Origin: Actinacidiphila rubida
GTDB lineage: Bacteria > Actinomycetota > Actinomycetes > Streptomycetales > Streptomycetaceae
DNA length: 64,000 nt
Reading direction: 5' to 3'
Assembly (NCBI RefSeq): GCF_900110255.1
Contig: NZ_FODD01000002.1
Location: 186,001 to 250,000, forward strand
Part shown: piece after piece, positions 35,440 to 44,389 of the stretch
How positions within the stretch are numbered: the first letter of the stretch is position 1
Layout: every line of letters starts with the position of its first letter
Position numbers and translations under genes: made by a program
Notes under the pieces: model-generated
Seen by the model: the letters and a program-made list of their open reading frames with translations, nothing else
Told to the model about the DNA's origin: nothing
Database searches by the model: none

Positions 35440-36051
35440 ATGCCGACCTCCACGGAGACGGACGGCCAGTACGGCGCTCCGCAGCGCGGCCCCGACCCGC
35501 GGGCGGCGCGCAGCCGTGCCGCGGCACTGGCCGCGGCCCAGGAACTCCTGGTCGAGGAGGGCTGGTCCGCGGTGACGCATGTCGCGGTCGCCGCGCGCAG
35601 CGGCGTCGGGCGCACCACCCTGTACCGGCACTGGCCCGACGCGGCCGAGCTGATCCGGGACGCGATCGCGCTGCGGATAGCGGGCGCCCACACCGCGCCG
35701 ACCGGTGACCTGCGCGAGGACCTGGTCCGCGAGCTGGAGGGCCTGCGGGCCCTGCTCCACGACCCGGTCAGCGAGACCGGACTGCGCGCGGTCATCGAGC
35801 GGGCGGGCGCCGACCCGGTGTTCGCCGAGCTGAAGGAGTCCCTGTACCGGAACGGCTCGAAGGTGTTCCGGGAGGTCCTCGACGGCGCCAAGCTCCGCGG
35901 CGGGCTGCCGGCCGACCTGGAAACCGACCGGGCGATCGACGAGCTCGCCGGGCCGCTGATGTACCGCCGGCTGCTGGCCGGCCGTGCCTTCGACGGCCGC
36001 TACGTACGGCAGGTCGTCGACGACTTCCTGCGGGCGCACGCGGCCCGCTGA
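35440..36051 (+). CDS. TetR-family transcriptional repressor
   Basis: A 203-aa protein starts at an ATG with GGGAG upstream. The N-terminal helix-turn-helix (ARSRAAALAAAQELLVEEGW, then SGVGRTTLYRHWPDAAELIR) is typical of TetR. The C-terminal domain (about 90-200, with RAVIERAGADPVFAELKE) looks like the TetR_C ligand pocket of exporter regulators. It follows the MFS and hemerythrin genes in the same direction and probably represses them through the site at 33013-33026, released by the product or an intermediate. Confidence 0.9.
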   Translation: MPTSTETDGQYGAPQRGPDPRAARSRAAALAAAQELLVEEGWSAVTHVAVAARSGVGRTTLYRHWPDAAELIRDAIALRIAGAHTAPTGDLREDLVRELEGLRALLHDPVSETGLRAVIERAGADPVFAELKESLYRNGSKVFREVLDGAKLRGGLPADLETDRAIDELAGPLMYRRLLAGRAFDGRYVRQVVDDFLRAHAAR

Positions 36052-36066
36052 CCCGCGGACACCGGC

Positions 36067-36101
36067 GGGCCGGCCCACTCCGCATCCCGGTGGGCCGGCC
36101 C
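36067..36101. terminator. Hairpin between convergent TetR and NmrA-like genes
   Basis: A perfect 12-bp stem (GGGCCGGCCCAC and complement) has an 11-nt loop, 16 bp after the TetR stop and 30 bp from the NmrA-like stop. It probably acts in both directions. Confidence 0.72.
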
Positions 36102-36130
36102 TGTCGGTGGGGCGCCGTGCGGCGCCGGCC

Positions 36131-36991
36131 TCAGCCGAACGCGTGCGCGTGCTCCGTCGCCCAGTCCCGGAACGTCCGGCCGGGTGCACCGAGCACCTGC
36201 GGCACGCCGGGGAAGACCCGGCCGCGGAAGCCGTCGCCGGACTCCAGTGCGGCGCGCAGCGCCTTGACCACCCCGTCGGCGGTCTCCGGCGAGTAGCGGG
36301 CCGCCATCGCCGCGTGGTGCTCGGCGAGCGAGATCTGCTCGAACCGCAGCGGGCGCCCGAGCACCTCGCCGAGCACGTCCACCTGCTCGCGGGTGGTGAG
36401 GGCCTCCGGGCCGGTCAGCGCGTACACCTTGCCCTCGTGACCGTCGGCGGTCAGGGCGCGCACGGCGACGTCCGCGATGTCCTCGGGTGCGACCAGGGCC
36501 TCGGGCAGGTCCGCGATGGGGCTGCGCACCACCGCCGCGGCGCGGATGCCGGGGGCCCAGCCGAGGGCGTGCGTCATGAAGCCGTTCGGCCGCAGGATCG
36601 TCCAGCCGAGGCCGGAGGCGGTCAGCGCCTGCTCGGCCATCCGGTGCCAGCGACCCAGCGGGGTGTCGTTCTCCTCGGCGACCTCCTCGACCCCCAGCGT
36701 GGACAGCTGGACGATGTGCGCGACGCCCGCCCGCTGGGCCGCGGCGACGAGATGGGCGTCGTGCGTGCCCTTGTCGTGGCCCAGGGACATCAGGAAGACC
36801 TTGTGCACACCGTCGAGCGCGGCCGGCAGCGTGCCGGGGTCGCCGAGGTCGGCGGCCACCACGTCCACGCCCTCGGGGAGCGGGGCCCGCGACGGGTCGC
36901 GGGTCAGCGCGCGGACCTTGTGCCCGGCCGCGTGCAGCCGGGCCAGCACCTTGCCGCCGATGTTGCCCGTGGCGCCGGTCACCAGATACAT
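36131..36991 (-). CDS. NmrA-like NAD(P)-binding SDR (atypical)
   Basis: A 286-aa protein has the N-terminal Rossmann loop LVTGATGNIGGKVLARL and VRALTRDPSRAPLPEGVD. No YxxxK catalytic pair is seen, as in NmrA/QOR2-type proteins that sense or use NAD(P)H. In aromatic polyketide clusters, related proteins act as reductases or accessory partners of oxygenases. It lies 79 bp after the FAD monooxygenase gene in the same direction, so the two are probably co-transcribed and may work together on quinone-type intermediates (inference). Confidence 0.8.
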   Translation of the reverse strand: MYLVTGATGNIGGKVLARLHAAGHKVRALTRDPSRAPLPEGVDVVAADLGDPGTLPAALDGVHKVFLMSLGHDKGTHDAHLVAAAQRAGVAHIVQLSTLGVEEVAEENDTPLGRWHRMAEQALTASGLGWTILRPNGFMTHALGWAPGIRAAAVVRSPIADLPEALVAPEDIADVAVRALTADGHEGKVYALTGPEALTTREQVDVLGEVLGRPLRFEQISLAEHHAAMAARYSPETADGVVKALRAALESGDGFRGRVFPGVPQVLGAPGRTFRDWATEHAHAFG

Positions 36992-37070
36992 GGTCGTCCC
37001 TTCGGTTGGGGGGTGGGTCCGGGGTCGGAACGTTCGGGAGAGCGGGCAGGGCCCGTGCGAGCGGGGCCGG

Positions 37071-38702
37071 TCACCGCTGCCGGTCGAGGACGGTGCGCAG
37101 GGCGGGTTCGAGGCCGCCGAGTCCGGCCAGGTCCTGGGCGCGCCAGGCGACGAAGCGGTCCGGGCGGACCAGGGACGCCCCCGCGGACGTGACGCCGTAC
37201 GCCTTCTCCCAGCCGCCGAGGCGGTGCACCGGCAGCTCGATGCCGAGCCGCCCGGCGGCCTCGGCGGCGGCGCGCGCCCACTGTTCGCCCTCGGGCCCGG
37301 TGCCGGCGAGCAGCACGAAGGAGCGGCCGAACAGTGCGGTGGTGGACGGCGTGCCGACGGCGTCGAGCGGGACGTAGGGGGCGCGGGAGCCGGGCCGGCC
37401 GGTCGGCTCGGCCGGATTCTCGGTCAACTCCCCGGCGTCGCCCGGTTCGCGGACCACGGCACCGTGGGCGTACCGGTAGCCGAAGACCTGGGTGACGGGG
37501 TCGATGGGCGCCGCCGCGGTGGTCGCGTCCAGGTCGGGGCCGAGCCGTTCGACGGTGTTGGTGTACTGCTGCTCGGCGATCATGTCCGACACCGGCCGGC
37601 GTTCGGCGTCGTGGCTGTCGAGCAGCCCGGGCCCGGCCTGCCCCTTGACCACCATGGCGAGCTTCCACGCCAGGTAGAAGCCGTCCATGACGGCGGTGTT
37701 GCCGCCCAGGCCGCCCGGCGCCGGCACCACCTTGGCGGCGTCGCCGACCAGGTGCACCCGCCCCTGGCTGAACCGGTCGGCCACCTCGCACACGATCGTG
37801 GTCTCACCGGTTCCGACCACGGTCATCTCCAGGTCGGGGATGCCGACCCCGGCGCGCACCAGTTCCTCGCACTGCGCGGTGCTCCAGCCCGTGTAGTCGG
37901 GCTGGTCGCGGGACATGCCGCGGATGTAGCCGTAACGGCCGGGCACGTCGGTGGTGTAGAAGACGCCGGGGACCGGGTCGAGCAGGTGGAAGAGGGCGAA
38001 CCGGCCGCCTTCGGCGACGTTCCCGTCCAGGCCGGCGACGGCGGCGCGCATGTCGGCGTCGAAGAACACCCGGAAGACGTTGCCGAGATGGCCGCGGCCG
38101 TGCGTGCCGATGCCCAGCATCCCGCGGACCGGGCTGTGCCGGCCGTCGGCGGCGACCAGGTGGGCGGCCCGCACCGTCCGCGTGGCACCGCTCGCGCGGT
38201 CCAGCAGGACGGCGGTGACGCCGTCCGGGTCCTGTGCCAGGTCCAGCAGCTCGGTGCCGAAGGAGAGTTCGGCGCCCAGCTCGGCGGCACGGGAGGCCAG
38301 GATCTCCTCGGTCCGCTCCTGGCTGGCCATCGCCCAGTCCTCGGGCGAGACGTGGCGCATGCCCATCTCGCCCTCGGTCATGATGCCGCGCAGCACCGGC
38401 CCGGACAGGGTCTTGGCCAGCGCCATGTAGAACTCGCCGGTGCCGCCGGGCGAGGCGGCGGTGACCGCGTCGGCGACGCCGCCGATCCGCAGCGCCTCCA
38501 TCGTGTGCGGGTACTGGCCTCGGGCCTTCATCACCACCGACGTGCCGGGGTGCTTCTCCACCAGCAGCGGCCGCACGCCGTGCAGGGCCAGGAACAGCGC
38601 GGCGGTCAGGCCCGACAGGCCGCCGCCGGCGATGAGTACGGGCACCGTGGACGCGGTCGGGTTCGCTGGACGCTGGGTCTCGGACGTGCTGTGGACCGGC
38701 AC
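37071..38702 (-). CDS. FAD-dependent aromatic polyketide monooxygenase
   Basis: A 543-aa protein starts at a GTG with GAGGAG 5 nt upstream; a longer frame upstream has no homology. It has the group A flavoprotein hydroxylase motifs: FAD loop VLIAGGGLSGLTAALFLAL, the DG motif LVAADGRHSPVR and the GD motif HLVGDAAKVVPAPGGLGG. A C-terminal thioredoxin-like domain (from about 430: ALFGRSFVLLAGTGPEGEQW) completes it, as in PgaE/RdmE-type enzymes. It should insert one oxygen into the aromatic polyketide with NAD(P)H and FAD. It is divergent from the ABM-SnoaL-SDR operon. Confidence 0.9.
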   Translation of the reverse strand: MPVHSTSETQRPANPTASTVPVLIAGGGLSGLTAALFLALHGVRPLLVEKHPGTSVVMKARGQYPHTMEALRIGGVADAVTAASPGGTGEFYMALAKTLSGPVLRGIMTEGEMGMRHVSPEDWAMASQERTEEILASRAAELGAELSFGTELLDLAQDPDGVTAVLLDRASGATRTVRAAHLVAADGRHSPVRGMLGIGTHGRGHLGNVFRVFFDADMRAAVAGLDGNVAEGGRFALFHLLDPVPGVFYTTDVPGRYGYIRGMSRDQPDYTGWSTAQCEELVRAGVGIPDLEMTVVGTGETTIVCEVADRFSQGRVHLVGDAAKVVPAPGGLGGNTAVMDGFYLAWKLAMVVKGQAGPGLLDSHDAERRPVSDMIAEQQYTNTVERLGPDLDATTAAAPIDPVTQVFGYRYAHGAVVREPGDAGELTENPAEPTGRPGSRAPYVPLDAVGTPSTTALFGRSFVLLAGTGPEGEQWARAAAEAAGRLGIELPVHRLGGWEKAYGVTSAGASLVRPDRFVAWRAQDLAGLGGLEPALRTVLDRQR

Positions 38703-39040
38703 GGAGGCTCCTCCCCGGGAGGTCGCAGGCTGCTTGGGCCCTGCGTGGGCATGCGGCCAGCTTGTGCAACGGCCCTGGGGACGCGGACGGGCCGCGCTGC
38801 TGCCCGGCCCGCTTCCCGGTGAAGGCGCGGTAGTCCCGGAGCGGGCCCGGCCTCCGGCCCGTGCCCGGCACCTGCCGCGCCTCACCGGCACCCCACCTGC
38901 CCATCAGCGGGCGGTACGAGGGTGGTTGCCGCACCACGCGGCTTCGCCCGCACCCGTCCTGCCCCGACCACTCCCGTACCGGCGCCGTCGCACCGGACGA
39001 CGCCGCGTACGGACCCGTCGTGCACAGACAAGGAGCCTTC
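38703..39040. other. Divergent promoter region (338 bp)
   Basis: Space between the FAD monooxygenase (minus) and the ABM/SnoaL operon (plus). No convincing gene is present. It should contain promoters for both transcripts, but no clear SARP heptamer pair or palindrome was recognised. Confidence 0.5.
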
Positions 39041-39352
39041 GTGTTCGTCTTCGTCAACAAGCTGACGCTCACCGGCGCGGCCGAGGACCTGGAGCGGATC
39101 TACGCCCATGTCGCCGAGTTCATGCGGACCCGGCCGGGCCTGATCCGTTACCAGCTCGTCCGCTCGCAGAACGACCCCGGGATCTACTTCAACGTCGCGG
39201 AGTGGGAGAGCAAGGCCACGTTCGACCAGGCCCTGGCCGAGCCGGAGTTCAGGCGCCGGCTCAAGGCGCTGGGCACCGTGATCAAGGGCGAGCCGCACAT
39301 GAGCGACGTCGTCGAGCAGGGCCGGGCCGACACGGTCGGGGAGCCCCGATGA
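39041..39352 (+). CDS. ABM-family (ActVA-ORF6-like) monooxygenase
   Basis: A 103-aa protein starts at a GTG with AAGGAG 5 nt upstream. The ferredoxin-like ABM fold is seen in [32 protein letters not shown] and [16 protein letters not shown]. Small ABM enzymes such as ActVA-ORF6 oxidise anthrone-type polyketides to quinones without a cofactor. This is the first gene of a plus-strand operon with overlapping starts (ABM, two SnoaL-like, SnoaL, SDR, LLM). Substrate is inferred from context. Confidence 0.85.
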   Translation: MFVFVNKLTLTGAAEDLERIYAHVAEFMRTRPGLIRYQLVRSQNDPGIYFNVAEWESKATFDQALAEPEFRRRLKALGTVIKGEPHMSDVVEQGRADTVGEPR

Positions 39353-39798
39353 CCCAGACCGAGGCGGCTCCCGTCACCGCGGCTCCCGTCGACGCGGAGA
39401 CGTACGCGCAGATCGTCCAGTTCTACTCGCACCACATGCAGCTGCTCGACAACGCCGAGGCCGAGGAGTGGGCCGACGGCTTCACCGAGGACGGCGTGTT
39501 CGCGCAGAACGTCAAGCCGGAGCCGACCCGGGGCCGGGACACCATCGCCGCGTCCATGCGCCGCGGGGTGGACCGGCTCAAGGGCCGCGACGTGGTGCGC
39601 CGCCATTGGCTGAGCATGGTGGTCGCCGACCGGGTCGACGCCGACTCGGTGCGCACCAAGTACTACGCGGTGGTGTTCGAGACGCCGGCCGGCGGCAAGG
39701 CGTCGGTGTACCTGAGCACGACCGGCGAGGACACGCTGGTCCGCGAGGACGGACGCTGGCGGATCAGGCACCGCCTGATCAACCACGATGGCGCCTGA
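39349..39798 (+). CDS. NTF2/SnoaL-fold protein, copy 1
   Basis: A 149-aa protein has the SnoaL_4 (ring-hydroxylating-subunit-like) pattern: [56 protein letters not shown] and [20 protein letters not shown]. The ATG overlaps the stop of the ABM gene (ATGA), so translation is coupled. It overlaps the next gene by 11 bp; the two proteins share a near-identical C-terminal motif and look like tandem paralogs, perhaps a heterodimer. Such proteins act as cyclases, hydroxylases or accessory subunits in aromatic polyketide pathways; the exact role is unknown. Confidence 0.85.
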   Translation: MTQTEAAPVTAAPVDAETYAQIVQFYSHHMQLLDNAEAEEWADGFTEDGVFAQNVKPEPTRGRDTIAASMRRGVDRLKGRDVVRRHWLSMVVADRVDADSVRTKYYAVVFETPAGGKASVYLSTTGEDTLVREDGRWRIRHRLINHDGA

Positions 39799-40426
39799 GG
39801 GCGGCGGGCCGGCCGCCGGCAGCGGCGGCACCGCACCCCCGGTCACGGCTCCGTCCCCGGCCCCGGGCACGGCCCCGGCCGCGCTCTACGCCGAGGTCGA
39901 GCGCTTCTACGCCCGGCAGGCGCAGTTGCTCGGTGAGGGCCGGCTCGACCAGTGGGCCCTGACCTTCACCGAGGACGCGGTCTTCGAGCAGGAGGCGCAG
40001 GCCGGCCGGGTGTGGACCGGGAACGCCCCGTCGGCGCGCCGCGGCCGGGCGGCGATCGTCGCCGCCGCGCGCGGCGCGGTGGCCGCCCGCCGGGAGGCGG
40101 CGGCCGTCCGGCGCTACCTGATCGGCATGCTCACCCTCTCCCCCGCCACGGACGCCGCCACGGACGCCGCCATGGACGCCGCCGCCGGGACCGGCACGGA
40201 GACCGGCGCGGGGACCTGCGCCGGCGCGCTGCGCACCCGCTACCGCGCGGTCCTGCTGCAGACCCCCGAGGGCGGCGCGCCCGAGGTGTACCTGAGCACC
40301 ACCGGACGGGACGTGCTGGTCCGGCAGGACGGCGACTGGCGGGTCCGGCACCGGATCAACTCCCACGACAACGCACCCGCGGGCAGCGCCGGTGCACCGA
40401 CACGGAAGGACCCCGACCATGGCTGA
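39788..40426 (+). CDS. NTF2/SnoaL-fold protein, copy 2 (paralog)
   Basis: A 212-aa protein has an Ala/Pro/Gly-rich N-terminal extension of about 30 residues and then the SnoaL_4 pattern: ALYAEVERFYARQAQLLGEG, LDQWALTFTEDAVFEQE and VYLSTTGRDVLVRQDGDWRV. Its C-terminal motif nearly equals that of copy 1. A low-complexity insertion (DAATDAAMDAAAGTGTETGA) separates two strands, absent in copy 1. It starts inside copy 1 and ends inside the next gene, so all three are probably translated together. Function inferred from family only. Confidence 0.82.
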   Translation: MAPEGGGPAAGSGGTAPPVTAPSPAPGTAPAALYAEVERFYARQAQLLGEGRLDQWALTFTEDAVFEQEAQAGRVWTGNAPSARRGRAAIVAAARGAVAARREAAAVRRYLIGMLTLSPATDAATDAAMDAAAGTGTETGAGTCAGALRTRYRAVLLQTPEGGAPEVYLSTTGRDVLVRQDGDWRVRHRINSHDNAPAGSAGAPTRKDPDHG

Positions 40427-40880
40427 CCTGACACGCGAACGCGTCGAGGCCGCGTACGCGGCGCTCATGACCGGCGACCGCGGCAAGATCGCCGAGTACT
40501 GGGACGAGAACCTGCGCTTCGAGATGCCGGGCCACCACCAGTTCTCCGGCTGGTACAACGGCCTCGACGACTACCTGGGCAAGATGGGCAAGCTCGGCGA
40601 GGCGCACGGCGGCCGGTTCGCGGCGACGACCCGGCACATCCTGGTGCTCCCCGAGGCGGGCGTCTCCATCGACGTGTACGAGCTGGACGGCTACCGGCCG
40701 GGCGTCCCGGAGGGCACCACCTCCCCGTACGAGCGGCTGCAGGTCGAGGGCGTGCACATGCTGCGCTGGGAGAACGGCCGGATCGTCGAGGGCCGCAGCG
40801 CGCTCTTCGGCGACGGGGTGACCCGCGGCAACCTGTGGTGGTCGCCGGTGGACACCGCCGGCGAGCGCACCGAGCTGTGA
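40419..40880 (+). CDS. SnoaL-like polyketide cyclase-family protein
   Basis: A 153-aa protein starts at an ATG with GGAAGGA upstream. It has RVEAAYAALMTGDRGKIAEY, LRFEMPGHHQFSGWYNGLDD and VHMLRWENGRIVEGRSALFG, the SnoaL-like NTF2 pattern, where His/Asp residues line the pocket. It differs from the two SnoaL_4 paralogs before it. Proteins of this type close the fourth ring of anthracyclines or act as epimerases/hydrolases. Here its target ring is unknown. It overlaps both neighbours (8 bp and 4 bp). Confidence 0.85.
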   Translation: MADLTRERVEAAYAALMTGDRGKIAEYWDENLRFEMPGHHQFSGWYNGLDDYLGKMGKLGEAHGGRFAATTRHILVLPEAGVSIDVYELDGYRPGVPEGTTSPYERLQVEGVHMLRWENGRIVEGRSALFGDGVTRGNLWWSPVDTAGERTEL

Positions 40881-41635
40881 CCGGCGACGCGCTGCGGGAC
40901 CGCTCGGTCGTGGTCACGGGCGGCGGCACCGGCATCGGCCGGGCCACCGCCCTGGCCTTCGCGGCGGAGGGTGCCCGCGTGCTGGTGGTCGGGCGCAGCA
41001 AGGACACGCTGGCGGAGACCGCCGGGCAGCACCCGTCGATCCGCCTCTGCGCCGAGGACATCGCGGCGCCGGGCGCGGTGGACCGGATCGTGGACGTCGC
41101 GGCGCGCGAACTCGGCGGCCTCGACGTCCTGGTGAACAACGCGGTCACCATGCGCTCGGCGCCGCTCGGCCGCGTCGCGGAGGACGGCGCCCGGGCGCAG
41201 GTGGAGACCAACCTGCTGGCCCCGCTGTTCCTCACCCAGCGCGCGCTTCCGCTGCTGGAGGCCGCGAAGGGCCTGGTGATCAACGTGACCACGGCCGGCA
41301 ACCAGCGCGGCTGGCCGGGTCATTCGGTGTACGGCGCGACGAAGGCGGGTCTCGACTTCCTCACCCGGACGTGGGCGCTGGAGCTGGCGCCGCGCGGCAT
41401 CCGGGTCGCGGGGGTCTCGCCCGGCCCGGTGGACACCCCGATCGGGCAGCACTCGGGGCTGGACACCGACGCCGTCGCCGCGCTGCGCGCCCGGCAGCGG
41501 GCCCGCGTGCCGCTGGGGCGCGTGGGCCGGCCGGACGAAGTGGCCTGGTGGCTGGTGAACCTCGCACGGCCGGAGGCGTCCTTCGCCACCGGGCTGATCA
41601 TCGCGGTGGACGGCGGCGCGTCCGTCGTCTTCTGA
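40877..41635 (+). CDS. Short-chain dehydrogenase/reductase, tailoring
   Basis: A 252-aa protein has the NADPH loop VVTGGGTGIGRATALAF, the NNA motif (LVNNAVTM) and the catalytic pair YGATK. The usual catalytic Ser aligns with Thr (NVTTAG). The C-terminal GLIIAVDGGASVVF is typical of classical SDRs. The GTG start overlaps the SnoaL stop (GTGA). It should reduce a ketone or oxidise an alcohol on the polyketide skeleton. It lies in the operon between SnoaL and LLM genes. Confidence 0.88.
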   Translation: MTGDALRDRSVVVTGGGTGIGRATALAFAAEGARVLVVGRSKDTLAETAGQHPSIRLCAEDIAAPGAVDRIVDVAARELGGLDVLVNNAVTMRSAPLGRVAEDGARAQVETNLLAPLFLTQRALPLLEAAKGLVINVTTAGNQRGWPGHSVYGATKAGLDFLTRTWALELAPRGIRVAGVSPGPVDTPIGQHSGLDTDAVAALRARQRARVPLGRVGRPDEVAWWLVNLARPEASFATGLIIAVDGGASVVF

Positions 41636-41676
41636 GGCCGCGGCCTACTGAAGTCGCCCAACGAGGAGACATCCCC

Positions 41677-42741
41677 ATGGAATTCGGCATCAACTTCTTC
41701 CCGACCGTCGGCCCGGACGACAAGCCGGCCGGCACGTACTTCGACGAGGCGCTGCGGCTGGCCGAGCTGGCCGAGGACCTCGGGTTCGACCATGTGAAGA
41801 CCGTCGAGCACTACTTCTTCAAGTACGGCGGCTACAGCCCGGATCCGGTGACCTTCCTGGCCGCCGTGGCCGCGCGCACCAGGCGGATCAAGCTCGTCAC
41901 GGGAGCGGTGATCCCGGCCTTCACCCACCCGCTGAAGCTGGCGGGCAAGCTGGCGATGCTGGACAACATCTCCAAGGGGCGGCTGCAGGTCGGTTTCGGA
42001 CGGGCCTTCCTGCCCGACGAGTTCGACGCCTTCGAGCTGTCCATGGACGAGAGCCGGCCGCGGTTCGCCGAGAGTCTGCGGGCCTGCCAGCGGTTGTGGG
42101 CCGAGGAGAACGTCGTCTGGGAGGGCGACTTCTACCGGTTCGGTCCGGTGACCCTGCTGCCGCGGCCCTACCAGCGGCCGCATCCGCGGATCCTGGTCGC
42201 CGCCGCGATCACGCCGTCCTCGTGCGAGCAGGCCGGCCGCGACGGCCACGGGCTGCTGCTGGTGCCGTCGATCTCCAAGCGCGAGAAGGTGCAGGAGATG
42301 CTGACCCTGTACCGCAAGGCGTACGCCGAGGCCGGGCACGAACCGGGCGGCGACGAGGTGCACATGAGCTACAACTGCTACCTCAGCGAGGACGCCGGCG
42401 AGGCGCACGCCCAGGGCAAGGAGTACTCGCAGCGCACCAACTCCGTGATGGTGGACGCGGTCGCGGCCTGGGGCCAGCGGCGCAGCGAGGGCTACGAGGG
42501 GTACGAGAAGATCGTCGACCGGATCGCCAAGGCGGACTTCGACCGGTCGCTCGCCGAGAACAAGGTGCTGGTCGGCACGCCCGCGGAGGTCGTCGAGCGG
42601 CTGCGGACGATCCGCGAGTGGTTCGGGGACGTCACGATCAGCCTCCAGGTCATCTCCGGCAACCCCGCGTTCGAGGAGTCGGTGCGGACCATGCGGCTGT
42701 TCTCCGAGCAGGTGCTGCCGCACTTCCGCGACCAGGACTGA
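41677..42741 (+). CDS. Luciferase-like (LLM class) flavin-dependent monooxygenase
   Basis: A 354-aa protein starts at an ATG with GAGGAG upstream. The motifs EFGINFFPTVGPDDKP, DLGFDHVKTVEHYFF, RIKLVTGAVIPAFTHPLKLA and GRLQVGFGRAFLPDEF are typical of the bacterial luciferase-type alkanal-monooxygenase branch. It should use FMNH2 supplied by the flavin reductase at 45707-46249 to oxygenate the polyketide. It is the last gene of the plus-strand tailoring operon, ending before the hairpin at 42798. Confidence 0.9.
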   Translation: MEFGINFFPTVGPDDKPAGTYFDEALRLAELAEDLGFDHVKTVEHYFFKYGGYSPDPVTFLAAVAARTRRIKLVTGAVIPAFTHPLKLAGKLAMLDNISKGRLQVGFGRAFLPDEFDAFELSMDESRPRFAESLRACQRLWAEENVVWEGDFYRFGPVTLLPRPYQRPHPRILVAAAITPSSCEQAGRDGHGLLLVPSISKREKVQEMLTLYRKAYAEAGHEPGGDEVHMSYNCYLSEDAGEAHAQGKEYSQRTNSVMVDAVAAWGQRRSEGYEGYEKIVDRIAKADFDRSLAENKVLVGTPAEVVERLRTIREWFGDVTISLQVISGNPAFEESVRTMRLFSEQVLPHFRDQD

Positions 42742-42797
42742 CCCGCTCTCCCCCGGACCGCACCGGCCGGCCGGGACCGGCGCAGACCCGCATCGCC

Positions 42798-42832
42798 AAG
42801 GAGCGGCCGCCCGTGAGGGGCGGCCGCTCCTT
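42798..42832. terminator. Strong bidirectional hairpin terminator
   Basis: AAGGAGCGGCCGCCC and its exact complement form a 15-bp stem with a 5-nt loop, flanked by A and T residues. It lies between the convergent LLM and GMC oxidoreductase genes. Confidence 0.85.
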
Positions 42833-42867
42833 CGCCGTACCCGGCGGGGTCCGCCGGGCGGACGGGA

Positions 42868-44349
42868 TCAGCGGACGGACACCGCGGCGATCCGCGGCAC
42901 CATCGCGGCCACCGTGCGCGCGGCCACCGCGGCGACGGTCAGGGCCGGCGGCACCCCGCCGGAGGAGCCGTGCAGCAGCGAACTGTCCACCACGTACAGG
43001 CCGGGGCAGCCGTGCACGCCGCCGTCCTCGCCGGTGACGAGGCCGAGGGGGACGCCGCCGACCACGTTCCCGCCGGTGGTGCCGACCCGGGCGAAGGCGG
43101 TGCTGCTGCCGGGGTTGGCGGCGTCCAGCCGGTCCAGGGTGTCCTGGACGGCCTTGGCCATGACGGTCACCCGCGGGTCGTCGACCGGCCAGCCGAGCAC
43201 GACGTCGTCCCTGGCGGCATCGAACCGGAAGGTGCCCACCGCCGGTGACGGGCAGGCGCCGATGGTGGTGATCCAGCCCTCGCCCGCCGGGGCGTCCACC
43301 CAGGGGAAGTTGAGCAGGGACACGGGGGCGTGCGGGTTGTCCCACCAGTCCTGGACGAGGATCGCCGAAGGCCCGCCCTGCGTGGGGTTGTTCTCGGGCA
43401 TGCCGGTCCGGGCGGTGATCACCTCGCTGTTGCCGACCTTGGTGCCGAGCGCGTCGGGCAGGGCGGGCAGCGCGCCGGCGGCCCGCGCGCGCATCAGCAG
43501 CCGGGTGGTGCCGAGCGTGCCGGCGGCCAGCACCAGCGTGCGGGTCAGCACCTCGTAGCGTTCCAGCACGGTGCCGCGTTCGTCGATCCGCTCGCAGGCC
43601 GCCGCGTAGCCGCCGGTGCCGTCCGGGCGGATCGCGGTGACCACCGTCAGCGGGCGGACCTCCACCCGGCCGGTCGCCTCGGCACCGGCCAGCAGGGTGC
43701 GGTCGACGCTGCGCTGCGCGCCGGAGTTGACACCGAAGAGGTTGAGCCCGGCCACTTCGGCGGCGACCCGCCGGCCCGCCATCTCCTCACGCACCACGTC
43801 CCAGTCGACGGCGAGGTCGACCCGGCGGTAAGGGATGCCGGCCCGGTCGAGCTGCCCGGCGAAGGAACGGGACGAGCGGTAGAACTCGGAGGCCCAGATG
43901 TCGTCGGGTACGGGGCTGCAGCCGATGAGTTCGCGGGCCTCCGGGTACCAGCGGGTGGTCATCTCGGTCTGGTCGAGGGCGTCCCCGAACGCCTGCCGGA
44001 ACAGCTCGGGCGACGGTTCGACCATGGTGGCGTTGCTCAGCAGGGACGCGCCGCCGACGCCGGCCGCGGCGATCATGGTCAGGCCCTCGCCGTCCAGGGA
44101 CTCCAGGACGCCGGTGTAGACGTCCAGCGTCCGGTCGGTCAGCGGGGAGCGTTCGCTGAGCCAGGCGGCGCGGCCGTCGAGGTCCCGCTGGGTGGCGAAG
44201 GTGTCGCCGCGCGGTGTGACGGTCCAGCGCCGGCCGCGTTCCAGCACGACGGTGCGCACTCCGGCCGCGGCCAGGCGTGACGCGGCGATCGCTCCGGCGT
44301 ACCCGCTGCCGATGACGAGCGCGTCGGTACGGTGCTGCTGGTCTTCCAC
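42868..44349 (-). CDS. GMC/cholesterol-oxidase-like FAD oxidoreductase
   Basis: A 493-aa protein starts at a GTG with GGAGG 8 nt upstream. The FAD loop ALVIGSGYAGAIAASRLAAA and VLERGRRW open it. The middle has AAGVGGASLLSNATMVEPS, LAAGTLGTTRLLMRARAAG, and the C-terminus VDSSLLHGSSGGVPPALTVA, the usual cholesterol-oxidase-like end. It probably oxidises an alcohol to a ketone with O2. Such enzymes are unusual in type II polyketide clusters. It forms a minus-strand pair with the APH-fold gene (40 bp apart), probably one transcript. Confidence 0.87.
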   Translation of the reverse strand: MEDQQHRTDALVIGSGYAGAIAASRLAAAGVRTVVLERGRRWTVTPRGDTFATQRDLDGRAAWLSERSPLTDRTLDVYTGVLESLDGEGLTMIAAAGVGGASLLSNATMVEPSPELFRQAFGDALDQTEMTTRWYPEARELIGCSPVPDDIWASEFYRSSRSFAGQLDRAGIPYRRVDLAVDWDVVREEMAGRRVAAEVAGLNLFGVNSGAQRSVDRTLLAGAEATGRVEVRPLTVVTAIRPDGTGGYAAACERIDERGTVLERYEVLTRTLVLAAGTLGTTRLLMRARAAGALPALPDALGTKVGNSEVITARTGMPENNPTQGGPSAILVQDWWDNPHAPVSLLNFPWVDAPAGEGWITTIGACPSPAVGTFRFDAARDDVVLGWPVDDPRVTVMAKAVQDTLDRLDAANPGSSTAFARVGTTGGNVVGGVPLGLVTGEDGGVHGCPGLYVVDSSLLHGSSGGVPPALTVAAVAARTVAAMVPRIAAVSVR

Positions 44350-44389
44350 GGTGCGGCCTCCAGGGGCTCGGGGTCGGTCGGTCGGGAAC

